Shown here in pieces: positions 8,126-14,751 of a stretch of DNA of 21,529 nt. Position 1 is the first letter of the stretch. Every line of letters starts with the position of its first letter. Source of the DNA: Desulfurococcales archaeon (GTDB lineage: Archaea; Thermoproteota; Thermoprotei_A; Sulfolobales; NBVN01); contig JAGDWE010000045.1 of assembly GCA_023255965.1 (NCBI GenBank), positions 20,232 to 41,760 on the forward strand, read 5' to 3'. The notes under the pieces were generated by a model that saw nothing but the letters and a program-made list of their open reading frames with translations, was not told where the DNA came from and made no database searches. A program made the position numbers and the translations under genes.

Positions 8126-10015
8126 TTATTTGGGTATGAGTCCTTCCTCCTCTAGCCTATCAGCTAGCCACTTAAGGCCTAATTCCTCTAGCTTTATCCT
8201 CGAAGGCCTACCGTCAATCCATCCCCTAAGCATGTAGTACTCACCTAACATCTCAGGGAGTCTTGTTATATGTCCTTTGGCCGGGCCCTCAGGCATTGGT
8301 TCCTCTAGCAACCTCTTAGGTAGGGTGTCGTAGTCCTTCCCATCTCCGAAGCTTAATACGTTGAATGCCCTTTCAGCATTGTATATCCTCTCACCGATCA
8401 CCTCTAACTCCTTAGGAGTTATATCCCAGCCTGTTACCGCGCTTAATAGCGATGCGAAGTCCTCAGTCCATAGGGCGAATGTATCGAATTTACATACCAC
8501 TAAGCTATCAACAACTGCGAATACATCCTGGAAGTGTTTGACTAATTCGGCCTTACCCTTAGTGTCAAACCTATCAACTAATTTAGGAACTCCAAGTACT
8601 TCAGGAGATATCAGGTATGCCCTTAAGTGGCACCCACCTCTGTTGCTTGTTGCATATGCTAACCCGTGCCCTTGAGCTCCTCTGGGATCGTACGCAGGCA
8701 GCTCCTGCCCCCTAACAACCATCGCTACCTCAGGCGCCCCGTACTTTTGAGCCAATCTTAAAGCTCCTTCAGCTAAGTCGCAACCTATCCCTGACCTATA
8801 GGCTGTTCTCCATACCAACTCTACCAATACCTCCCCATTACCCCACTCCGCCTTAAGACCTCTTAATACTTCTTTAGGTATCTTACCTAACTCAACTAAT
8901 TCCATGAATGTTCCAATTACATGCCCCATGGATATGCCGTCGAGTCCTAACTCGTTGGTTAAGTAGTGAGCCTTGCTAACGGCTGCTAAGTCTGAAGTAC
9001 CCGTCTGAGCCCCTAGGGACCACACAGTCTCGTACTCCGGTCCACCGCCCTCGCCAGTGAACGGCGGCTTAGTTATCCTTGTGTATCTAGCACAGCCTAT
9101 TGGACAGCCCCAACATACCTCCTCCTTCTGCTTATCCCAATCCATGATCGTAGATGCGATTGTTTCACCGCTAATAGCATTTGCCTCGGGGAAGTACCCT
9201 GTCTTAAAGTTCTTGGTTGGGAATATACCAGCGTTATTAATTATGTTGACTAATACTGCTGTCCCGTATTTAGGCAGCGCCTCGCTAGTTATCGGGCTTT
9301 CCTTAATCTTCTTCATGGCTGCAGCTGAGGCCTCCCTAAACTTATCTAGGTCAGCAATGCTCGGCTTAGACTTACCATAGACTGCTATCGCCTTAACTTT
9401 CTTAGAGCCCCATACGGCTCCGTGGCCTCCTCTGCCGGCAGCTCTAGACTTATCATTAATTATGCACGCTATCCTAGCTAAGTTCTCACCAGCTGGCCCG
9501 ATGCAGGCGACCTTAATTTCCTTAGCCTCAGACTTACCTACCTCAGCGCTTAACTCCTCGGTGATCGCATCGGTTACAGAATGGGTGTCCATGCCCCATA
9601 AATGATGCGCATCCCTAATCTCTACCTTGCCGTCGTGTACCCATAAATATACTGGTCTCTCCGAGGCCTCCTCTAGAACGATTCCATCGAAGCCTGCGAA
9701 CTTCAGATACGGGCCGAATTTACCTCCTGAGTGAGCATCATGTATGCTGTTAGTTAAAGGTGACTTGGTAACTGAGCACCACCTACCTGAAGCAGGAACT
9801 CCTGCAATGCCGGTTAGAGGGCCCGTCATTACGTAGGCCTTATTAGATGGGCTTAACGGATCTACCTTGGGGGGTATTTCCTTTAACGCAAGGTATACGC
9901 CTAGCCCCCTACCACCAATCCACTTCCTTAACACCTCATCAGGTAAGGATTCGTAAGTTACTTTACAGCTCCATAGGTCAATCCTAGCTAATCTACCAGT
10001 GTAACCTCCCGGCAT
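8126..10015 (-). CDS. aor: Tungsten aldehyde:ferredoxin oxidoreductase family enzyme
   Basis: Cytosolic enzyme that oxidises aldehydes to carboxylic acids with ferredoxin as electron acceptor, using a tungsten bis-pyranopterin cofactor and one [4Fe-4S] cluster. At 629 residues it has the family length. The N-terminal domain shows WIGGRGLG (32-39) and GRWCSVTKSPLTNSIHDAHS (77-96); RAAGRGGHGAVWGSKKVKAI is at 191-210. The cluster ligands are Cys301, Cys304 and Cys308 (CWGCPIGC) with the distal Cys508. The pterin-binding segment ELPAYDPRGAQGHGLAYATS is at 438-457, followed by NRGGCH (458-463). All key residues are intact. The ATG at 10015 has a GAGGTAAT ribosome-binding site (10021-10028). AOR, FOR, GOR and WOR subfamilies cannot be separated by eye, so the substrate is open. 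It lies downstream of a moaD-tfx pair and upstream of a radical SAM gene. Confidence 0.93.
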   Translation of the reverse strand: MPGGYTGRLARIDLWSCKVTYESLPDEVLRKWIGGRGLGVYLALKEIPPKVDPLSPSNKAYVMTGPLTGIAGVPASGRWCSVTKSPLTNSIHDAHSGGKFGPYLKFAGFDGIVLEEASERPVYLWVHDGKVEIRDAHHLWGMDTHSVTDAITEELSAEVGKSEAKEIKVACIGPAGENLARIACIINDKSRAAGRGGHGAVWGSKKVKAIAVYGKSKPSIADLDKFREASAAAMKKIKESPITSEALPKYGTAVLVNIINNAGIFPTKNFKTGYFPEANAISGETIASTIMDWDKQKEEVCWGCPIGCARYTRITKPPFTGEGGGPEYETVWSLGAQTGTSDLAAVSKAHYLTNELGLDGISMGHVIGTFMELVELGKIPKEVLRGLKAEWGNGEVLVELVWRTAYRSGIGCDLAEGALRLAQKYGAPEVAMVVRGQELPAYDPRGAQGHGLAYATSNRGGCHLRAYLISPEVLGVPKLVDRFDTKGKAELVKHFQDVFAVVDSLVVCKFDTFALWTEDFASLLSAVTGWDITPKELEVIGERIYNAERAFNVLSFGDGKDYDTLPKRLLEEPMPEGPAKGHITRLPEMLGEYYMLRGWIDGRPSRIKLEELGLKWLADRLEEEGLIPK

Positions 10016-10048
10016 GTAGAATTACCTCGATATAGTTTTAGCATTGTT

Positions 10049-10060
10049 AGGTAATAAACA
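10049..10060 (-). promoter_or_regulatory. TATA-like box of the aldehyde oxidoreductase gene
   Basis: On the minus strand ATGTTTATTACC is centred about 40 nt upstream of the ATG. This leaves room for a leader of about 14 nt carrying the GAGGTAAT site. The palindrome at 10064-10087 abuts the upstream edge, where an activator or the BRE-binding factor TFB would sit. Confidence 0.45.
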
Positions 10061-10063
10061 TTG

Positions 10064-10153
10064 ATGTATAATTAGCTAATTGTACATAACCAATTATTAT
10101 GTTGCATAATACATAAATTAATATATGAATTAATTTATAATTAACCAATTATA
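10064..10153. repeat. Array of AT-rich dyads between tfx and aor (candidate operator)
   Basis: Four successive inverted repeats lie within 90 bp. First, 10064-10087 reads ATGTATAATTAGCTAATTGT followed by ACAT; 11 of 12 base pairs are symmetric. Second, 10096-10110 is a perfect ATTATG-TTG-CATAAT. Third, 10113-10138 is built around AATTAAT and ATTAATT, with 11 of 13 pairs matching. Fourth, 10136-10153 is TATAATTAACCAATTATA, with 7 of 9 pairs. AATTA/TAATT half-sites recur. The array lies just upstream of the aor TATA box and overlaps the last codons of tfx. AT content makes chance dyads likelier, but the first two are long or exact. Confidence 0.6.
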
Positions 10154-10571
10154 CATTATCTGAAGAAACTACGCTTAGGTCTCCATTGCCTAGAGCTATG
10201 GTTAAGTCACAGTTAATTACCCAGTTAGTTACATCTAAGCAGCTCACCCCCGCAGCATTGATTATCCTCCGGACTAGCTCGGCGGTCGTTAGAGCTATTT
10301 TAACCCCCTCCTCATTAGCTAAATTTATCATCATACGAATTACTTCATTAACTTCACTTCCACGACGTACGCGAATACGTCTATTACCTACTATCTCCTC
10401 ATATATTCTTATGGTATTCCTCGATCTCTCAACAGCTTTCTTAGCGCTTCTAATTAAGTAATATACGTTTGATTTAGAGGTACCTAGTTCATTAGCTATT
10501 TCATCAATGCTGAATCCTTGTACCATAAGCCTAAGTGCCTTGACCTGCTTCTCAGTAAGGTAGCTGTCCAT
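10149..10571 (-). CDS. Tfx-like DNA-binding transcriptional regulator
   Basis: 140 residues. The N-terminal winged or simple helix-turn-helix spans about residues 4-52: LTEKQVKALRLMVQGFSIDE, then IANELGTSKSNVYYLIRSAK, then KAVERSRNT. This LuxR/sigma-like layout is characteristic of archaeal Tfx proteins. The C-terminal half (about 70-135) would be the sensor part. Tfx from Methanothermobacter binds near the promoter of a molybdenum formylmethanofuran dehydrogenase operon, so a role at pterin-metal enzyme genes is precedented. Here the ATG directly abuts the moaD stop (TAAATG at 10569-10574), with a GGTGGT ribosome-binding site inside moaD, so the two are co-transcribed and probably translationally coupled. 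It likely controls aor downstream (inference). Codon use matches the neighbours. Confidence 0.85.
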   Translation of the reverse strand: MDSYLTEKQVKALRLMVQGFSIDEIANELGTSKSNVYYLIRSAKKAVERSRNTIRIYEEIVGNRRIRVRRGSEVNEVIRMMINLANEEGVKIALTTAELVRRIINAAGVSCLDVTNWVINCDLTIALGNGDLSVVSSDNV

Positions 10572-10853
10572 TTAACCACCAGCTACAGGCGGAAATATAG
10601 CTACTTTATCGCCGTCCCTTAAAACGGTTTTCAACCCGTTTTTAAATTGCGCATGTATACCGTTTATAAAGACTATGTAATTATTTATTAGCTCCGTTAA
10701 ATCACCTAAATCGTTAATTAAGGTATTATATAGGTCTGGAATCGATTTAATTAAGTCCTCTAAGGATACTTCATTAGAATTAAAATTTACTTCCTTTGAA
10801 CGCCATCCTAATTTATCATATAGCGTAGCATACACTTCAACCAACACTTTCAT
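10572..10853 (-). CDS. moaD: MoaD/ThiS-like ubiquitin-fold sulfur carrier
   Basis: 93-residue beta-grasp protein ending in the diagnostic Gly-Gly tail (IFPPVAGG), where an E1-like enzyme forms the thiocarboxylate. In the pathway this protein would donate sulfur to precursor Z to make the dithiolene of molybdopterin/tungstopterin, the cofactor needed by the oxidoreductase encoded downstream. Archaeal proteins of this fold can also act as small protein modifiers (SAMPs), so the role is not certain. MoaD is favoured over ThiS because of the neighbouring tungsten enzyme. It is the first gene of a moaD-tfx pair; its ATG lies about 25 nt from a TATA-like CCTTAAACT, suggesting a leaderless transcript. 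Confidence 0.85.
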   Translation of the reverse strand: MKVLVEVYATLYDKLGWRSKEVNFNSNEVSLEDLIKSIPDLYNTLINDLGDLTELINNYIVFINGIHAQFKNGLKTVLRDGDKVAIFPPVAGG

Positions 10854-10873
10854 AGAATCTCACACATCATATT

Positions 10874-10882
10874 AGTTTAAGG
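10874..10882 (-). promoter_or_regulatory. TATA-like box of the moaD-tfx operon (leaderless)
   Basis: CCTTAAACT on the minus strand is centred about 25 nt upstream of the moaD ATG, which fits transcription starting at the start codon. Confidence 0.5.
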
Positions 10883-11081
10883 GTTATTAAAGCTTCAACT
10901 CATAGACTACGCTAAGCTAGATGATTACTACAAAACCTGTCAGCCCAGAAACCGTTCATCACGCTATCAGGCAATCTAACCTACATCATTCGATCTCTGA
11001 ACAGTCGAGGCGGTCGGAGACCCCTCTGGATTTTTGCACTACCAGCACTAGAAGATGTAGGAGATGAGGCTTATAAGTATT

Positions 11082-11113
11082 CCCTCCGCCTTTAAAGGCA
11101 AGGCCTTCAGTCG
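11082..11113. repeat. Stem-loop motif shared with 14543-14570
   Basis: The plus strand carries CCGCCTTTAAAGGCAAGGCC near 11086-11105, with a GCCTTTAAAGGC palindromic core. A related sequence, ACCCTTAAAGGCGAGGCTTC, lies at 14548-14567. On the minus strand both read roughly GAAGCCTTGCCTTTAAAGGC, which resembles the hairpin at the ends of archaeal IS200/IS605 elements (recollection of the family, not verified). Here it lies just downstream of dph2 and might instead act in transcript termination. The rest of the 269-bp gap 10854-11122 shows no gene. Confidence 0.4.
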
Positions 11114-11122
11114 TAATGATAG

Positions 11123-12139
11123 TCACCATGGGAATACGTAATTACTGATGTCATTGTTTAATACCATTAAGGCTTCACCTGGGGTTAGGACGGGTTTCTC
11201 TAATTCAGATAGATCGTCTATAGGTAAACGCGGGCATGCGGTTACTACATATGCATCTATGGTCGAATTATCTATATTCCTTATTACGTCATAGTTGATT
11301 ATATGTGATTGAGCTTCATAGACTCTTATCCCTTTACCATTAGCGGCCTTGATCAGCACTTCCCTAATGTTATCCCTGTACTGTCCCTCAACCCCATGTA
11401 TTAAGCACCATGTCCTAGCATCTAATGCCTTCATAATCTTACAGTATCTTACCTTAAGGTATTTACTCACGATGTCATCTATTACTTTAACCTCATCTCT
11501 GTATAGATCTACTTGAATGAGGTGCTTCACTCCCCTTATATGAAGCCCTAGACCTAATGAGTGAAATAATCCACCAGAGATCACCACATATCCGTCGCAT
11601 TTATCTAAGTACTTTAATGCATCACTAAACCAGCAACCCATTATGATCGACTTACTTAGATCATTAATATTTAATAATTCAATGCCATTACTAAGTAATG
11701 CATTAGCTATATCTGTTAATGCTCTCTTATGCTGATGTGTTGCATATACCGCGGTTCTCCTTATATCTAAGCTTCGTAGAGTCTTCACTAAATCATTGAT
11801 TAATCTGTTTGAGGGCCTTAAATTGCTTAGGAAGTCTATGAAGATGACCTTATGGCTTACTTCATTTAGGTATGGGTATGGCTCATGGCCGAAGTGAATT
11901 ATTAAGTCGTAGTAGTTACTTAAGTGCTTGTTTAATATACAAGAACCATATATGTGATTAGCGTCTATTACTAACTCTACCCCATGTCCTAGGTAATTCC
12001 TTAGTTCATCAACTATGGAAGTCGCGTATGCCTTAAAACCGTCGGGGAGTTGAATAAGTATTTTCCTAGCTGATCTATCAGTTACCCTCTTAATTACCTT
12101 ATTTAAGTCGTAAGTATAGAATTCCTTGTAGTTACTCAT
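11123..12139 (-). CDS. dph2: Diphthamide biosynthesis enzyme Dph2 (radical 3-amino-3-carboxypropyl transferase)
   Basis: Catalyses the first step of diphthamide formation, transferring the 3-amino-3-carboxypropyl group of SAM to a histidine of elongation factor 2. 338 residues, as usual for archaeal Dph2. The three conserved cysteines that hold the non-canonical [4Fe-4S] cluster are present, one per domain: Cys67 (IYGSC), Cys169 (IIMGCW) and Cys302 (VTACPRLPIDD). Other family segments are ILIQLPDGFK (27-36) and HFGHEPYPY (82-90). Its ATG overlaps the rpl10e stop (ATGA), so it is expected to be translated by coupling to the ribosomal protein gene. Intact. Confidence 0.95.
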   Translation of the reverse strand: MSNYKEFYTYDLNKVIKRVTDRSARKILIQLPDGFKAYATSIVDELRNYLGHGVELVIDANHIYGSCILNKHLSNYYDLIIHFGHEPYPYLNEVSHKVIFIDFLSNLRPSNRLINDLVKTLRSLDIRRTAVYATHQHKRALTDIANALLSNGIELLNINDLSKSIIMGCWFSDALKYLDKCDGYVVISGGLFHSLGLGLHIRGVKHLIQVDLYRDEVKVIDDIVSKYLKVRYCKIMKALDARTWCLIHGVEGQYRDNIREVLIKAANGKGIRVYEAQSHIINYDVIRNIDNSTIDAYVVTACPRLPIDDLSELEKPVLTPGEALMVLNNDISNYVFPW

Positions 12140-12654
12140 GAAGAACCTTTACTCAACTTCTCAATAACTACTTCAGCCTTTACACCTATCTTAGATAGTA
12201 TTCTCCTCATCGCTTCCTTAGCTTGATCGACGAATTTCTCTGGAATCCTGATCTCGGCTATCACCGTCCCCTCATGGATCCTGGCAGCAGTTCCTATAGG
12301 CCTACCGAATGCTAAACGCATTCCATCTTGAAGTCTATCAGCACCAGCGAATGCCATCATTTTATTCTCCCTTAAGACGTGGTGCGGGTATGTCCTTATT
12401 ATAAATAGGTAATTGGTATCACCTACGTACTTACTCAAATACTTATGCCCTATGACTCTAGCAGCCTCTAAGGCATTATGCCTTACTTGGCATGCCTCGA
12501 TCGCCACTAACTTAACTACCACATCGAAGTTGCCCTCGACGTTACCCATAACGAACTTAGTTATCTTTGGTTGAGGTATGCCTCCTATATAGTCCTTCCT
12601 AGTGTATGGTGGCTTCTTAAGTAGCTTATAGCACTTAGCAGGCCTTAAGGGCAT
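12136..12654 (-). CDS. rpl10e: Large-subunit ribosomal protein L10e (uL16 family, archaeal)
   Basis: 172-residue ribosomal protein that helps form the A-site region of the 50S subunit. It starts MPLRPAKCYKLLKKPPYTRK and contains GIPQPKITKFVMGN, EACQVRHNALEAARV and the GADRLQDGMRLAFGRPIGTA segment, all typical of the archaeal/eukaryotic L10e/L16 group. The length is normal. The ATG has a GGTGGTG ribosome-binding site (12657-12666 on the minus strand) and a TATA-like CTTTTTAAAC about 36 nt upstream. It is first in an operon with dph2 (4-bp overlap). Both genes serve translation, the first by building the ribosome, the second by modifying EF2. Confidence 0.97.
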   Translation of the reverse strand: MPLRPAKCYKLLKKPPYTRKDYIGGIPQPKITKFVMGNVEGNFDVVVKLVAIEACQVRHNALEAARVIGHKYLSKYVGDTNYLFIIRTYPHHVLRENKMMAFAGADRLQDGMRLAFGRPIGTAARIHEGTVIAEIRIPEKFVDQAKEAMRRILSKIGVKAEVVIEKLSKGSS

Positions 12655-12758
12655 TTCACCACCTAATATAGAGCTTCTCCTAACGTTTAAAAAGTTATAC
12701 CTAGAGGATGCGAGTAAGTTAAATTAGCTTAAGGTTAGTTAATATCTTAGGTGGTGGA
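12655..12758. promoter_or_regulatory. Divergent promoter region of rpl10e-dph2 and csl4
   Basis: 104-bp spacer. On the minus strand CTTTTTAAAC (12685-12694) serves rpl10e. On the plus strand AGTTAAATTA (12717-12726) serves csl4. Each is followed by a short leader carrying a GGTGGT-type Shine-Dalgarno site (12657-12666 minus; 12749-12757 plus). These two genes therefore have leaders, unlike several other genes in this window. Confidence 0.55.
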
Positions 12759-13355
12759 ATGAGTAAATTGAAGGAGTTGATGAACTTAGGCGTAGTTCCT
12801 GGCGACAGTATTTGCGTTATAGAGGAATTTATGCCAGGTAACGGCGTCTACGAAGATAATGGAATCATACGCTCAGCTATTGTGGGAAGGGTGAGCGTCG
12901 ACGTTAGAGCCCGATTCATTAACGTAAGGCCATCAGTTAAGAGCCCTCAATTACCAGCTAAGGGGGAAGTAGTCTACGCGTTGGTTACCATTATACATGA
13001 TGAAATAGCGATATCAAAGATATTCTCAAGCGAGTCAGGTAAGAGATTCAGCAACCCATTCACAGCACTACTACATATATCTCAAACTCATGAAAAATTC
13101 GTTAAGAACCTCAGCGAAGTCATAGCATTAGGTGATGTAATTAAGGCTAAGGTATTAAATGATGGGGTGCCATACATGATAACGATAAAGGATGTCAAGC
13201 TAGGAGTCATACTTGCCTACTGCTCAATATGTGGAACTCCCCTAAGGAAGCAATCATTGGATACACTGAAATGCCCTAGATGCGGAAATACTGAGAAGAG
13301 GAAGATAAGCACTGAATACCTTTCAATCCCGTCCGGTAGATCCCGAAGTATTTAG
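12759..13355 (+). CDS. csl4: Exosome subunit Csl4 (S1/zinc-ribbon RNA-binding cap protein)
   Basis: Archaeal exosome cap subunit, which recruits substrates and the DnaG adaptor to the Rrp41/Rrp42 ring for 3'-5' RNA degradation or tailing. 198 residues with the expected order: an N-terminal domain (VVPGDSICVIEEFMPGNGVY, 12-31), a central S1 OB-fold (about 66-147; GEVVYALVTIIHDEIAISKI, 69-88) and a C-terminal zinc ribbon with Cys155, 158, 172 and 175 (CSICGTPL and CPRCGN). A GGTGG ribosome-binding site precedes the ATG. It diverges from the rpl10e-dph2 operon. Intact; identification is firm. Confidence 0.93.
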   Translation: MSKLKELMNLGVVPGDSICVIEEFMPGNGVYEDNGIIRSAIVGRVSVDVRARFINVRPSVKSPQLPAKGEVVYALVTIIHDEIAISKIFSSESGKRFSNPFTALLHISQTHEKFVKNLSEVIALGDVIKAKVLNDGVPYMITIKDVKLGVILAYCSICGTPLRKQSLDTLKCPRCGNTEKRKISTEYLSIPSGRSRSI

Positions 13356-13390
13356 TGCTTAAGGAGCTACTTTCAATTCTATCTAGTAGA

Positions 13391-13399
13391 CTTTTAAGA
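13391..13399 (+). promoter_or_regulatory. TATA-like box of a decayed small gene
   Basis: CTTTTAAGA is centred about 24-26 nt upstream of the ATG at 13419, the spacing of a leaderless archaeal promoter. It supports the view that the fragments downstream were once a real gene. Confidence 0.35.
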
Positions 13400-13418
13400 G
13401 TCCATTTACTTGGGGCCC

Positions 13419-13658
13419 ATGGATCAAACGGTCATCACTCCCAAGGAGCTTCCAATTACTTTAATAAAGTGATTAGGGGACTAAAGCCTTATGTGGATAA
13501 GTACAGAGAGGAAGGTGTAAGCTTTTCTCATTAATGATAATATCGAATGCTCCTAGGGGACTTACTGCATGCATTAAGAATCATAGGTCAGAATTAGAGA
13601 AGGAGTTAGGATTTCCATTAAAGGCCTTATAGTATCTGTCTTATCGGCTAAGGAATAA
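13419..13658 (+). pseudogene. Broken small gene of unknown function
   Basis: Three short frames follow one another and read like one protein of about 75-80 residues. MDQTVITPKELPITLIK stops at 13470. VIRGLKPYVDKYREEGVSFS continues in another frame from 13469. MIISNAPRGLTACIKNHRSE and ELEKELGFPLKAL lie in the third frame from 13534, and a last piece, IVSVLSAKE, ends near 13658. Residue composition and codon use resemble neighbouring genes, and a promoter-like box precedes the ATG. At least three frameshifts are needed. The family was not recognised. It could instead be chance open frames, so confidence is modest. Confidence 0.4.
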
Positions 13659-13709
13659 TGCCATAAATATTTGCAAGAGCCATGGGTGCTTCAAGACTAC
13701 TACCATTTG

Positions 13710-13763
13710 TCCCTACACCTTCATTTCAATCATTTTATGTTTGTTCGTGATCAAGTGTAGGGA
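13710..13763. repeat. Inverted repeat TCCCTACAC / GTGTAGGGA
   Basis: A perfect 9-bp inverted repeat (13710-13718 and 13755-13763) with a 36-nt spacer. It lies in the non-coding part of the gene graveyard. It could be the end of a mobile element or a structured RNA; nothing decides between these. Confidence 0.45.
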
Positions 13764-13775
13764 CTTAGCCCTCAA

Positions 13776-13801
13776 CCACCTATTAGCTTGATGGTAGGTG
13801 G
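13776..13801. repeat. Hairpin CCACCTA / TAGGTGG
   Basis: Perfect 7-bp arms with a 12-nt loop, 13 nt downstream of the preceding inverted repeat. A further GACCCG/CGGGTC stem-loop follows at about 13818-13838. Three stem-loops within 130 bp in a stretch without a gene suggest a structured element or a transposon terminus. Confidence 0.4.
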
Positions 13802-14021
13802 GTCATGGGACTCCCTCGACCCGAACGGCACGCGGGTCACATCTCCATTACCCCTCCCACCCTTCTGGGCAGGACCCACATCGATACGGGAGGTCATCTT
13901 CTATCAATAAAAACTTTTCCATTAACATGAAAAGGATTCAGCCCCAACAATGCCTGAAGTACGTCAATTTTAAGGTTCTCCCGCATTCACTGGAGGTCTT
14001 GTTTTTACCTGTTTAGGGAGA

Positions 14022-14132
14022 GTGAACTACACAAAGGATGATATATTCGAGTTAAGGCATGTTGAGGAACTACTGAGGAGGTATAGGGTTAGCAACAGTT
14101 TCGGGAGTGAAGGTCCATTAAGGTCTTTGTAG
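14022..14132 (+). CDS. Possible small open frame, probably a gene fragment
   Basis: A GTG-started frame of 36 codons (VNYTKDDIFELRHVEELLRR, then YRVSNSFGSEGPLRSL) has protein-like composition and a GGGAG sequence just upstream. The frame is open back to 13974 without a better start. No family was recognised. In this region full of broken genes it is more likely a remnant than a functional small protein. Confidence 0.25.
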   Translation: MNYTKDDIFELRHVEELLRRYRVSNSFGSEGPLRSL

Positions 14133-14549
14133 GTGTTTTAGTGCCATTAGGTATGCTGAAGCCGTGCGCTTGTCTAGCCCGTGCCCCCTCACGGCTTCGT
14201 CGTGCTCGCGGGAGCTGGTTGTCCCTCTCGGATCCACGTAGGCTACCCTCATCGTGTACAATGGTGCTTTCGAGGTTACCACTTACCGCACCTCACTTAA
14301 AACGCACAGAAGCGTAACACAAAGATCAAACAGAGGCTACATGGTGTTGAAGCGACCCCGCTCGTCAATTCATGTACTGAAGCTTAGCTCGTAGTTAAGG
14401 TCCTTCAGAGCCTCCCTCAAGTACCTGAGCCTACCAGCCTTAGTCTTAGGTGCTTTAATCACGTGTCCAGCGAAGGCCATTAGCCTACCAGTCAGCACCA
14501 TTTTAACACTAGTTTTGGATGGCGCGGCAAATGAAATCTTCGTTCCCAC
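14118..14549 (-). pseudogene. Transposase-like pseudogene (possibly IS200/IS605 TnpB/OrfB) with three in-frame stops
   Basis: One minus-strand frame reads as a coherent protein from a GTG at 14549 to a natural stop at 14118, interrupted by TGA (14370-14372), TAG (14337-14339) and TAA (14283-14285). Between the stops come KAPKTKAGRLRYLREALKDL, DERGRFNTM and VTSKAPLYTMRVAYVDPRGT followed by TSS, and the end is GLDKRTASAYLMALKHLQRP. The RFNTM...PLF and VDPRGT(T/S)S segments recall the RuvC-like half of TnpB/OrfB proteins. However, the zinc-finger cysteines and final RDxN motif are absent and the length (about 143 codons) is far below the usual 370-430 residues, so a central part may be deleted or the family may be different. 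Three different stop codons argue against recoding. Confidence 0.5.
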
Positions 14550-14550
14550 C

Positions 14551-14751
14551 CTTAAAGGCGAGGCTTCCAGTTATAAAACTACGTTAATTAAGTTGGTAGA
14601 CCTTCTAGAGCATCTTAACTCAGGCTTACTTATGGTTTTAGGGGATTCATCTAAGTTGAATCAAGCATTATTCCTCAGGAGTTTAATATTAATACCTTAT
14701 TTAACGGTGATTGAGAACGTTGAATTACCCCTGTACTTGATGGGCGTTTAA
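14551..14751 (+). pseudogene. Truncated ABC-transporter ATPase (LolD/MacB-like N-terminal fragment)
   Basis: The open frame contains KTTLIKLVDLLEHLNSG, then GDSSKLNQALFLRSL and ILIPYLTVIENVELPLYLMG, then GV and a stop. This matches the start of ATPases of the LolD/MacB/FtsE group: GxxGSGKTTL(L), a PTSG-like turn, SKLNE, and the Q-loop-side LIPYLTxxENVxLPL. The Walker A glycines are replaced (GEASSYKTTL), and the signature motif, Walker B and switch His are all missing because the frame stops after about 60 recognisable residues. The segment between SKLN and LIPYLT is also shortened by about 10 residues compared with the family, including the loss of the Q-loop Gln. The left junction coincides with the repeated stem-loop motif and the start of the transposase-like pseudogene. 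Confidence 0.7.

Noticed and set aside
13700..13840. CRISPR array suggested by clustered hairpins
   Set aside because: No repeated unit of 24-37 bp with regular spacers; the stem-loops differ in sequence.
13798..14016. 72-codon plus-strand open frame
   Set aside because: Low-complexity His/Pro/Ser-rich translation over hairpin-forming sequence, with no start signal and no recognisable domain.
14118..14549. Stop-codon recoding (e.g. pyrrolysine) to explain the interrupted frame
   Set aside because: All three stop codons occur in the same short frame, key family motifs are missing and neighbouring genes are decayed; ordinary pseudogene decay is simpler.
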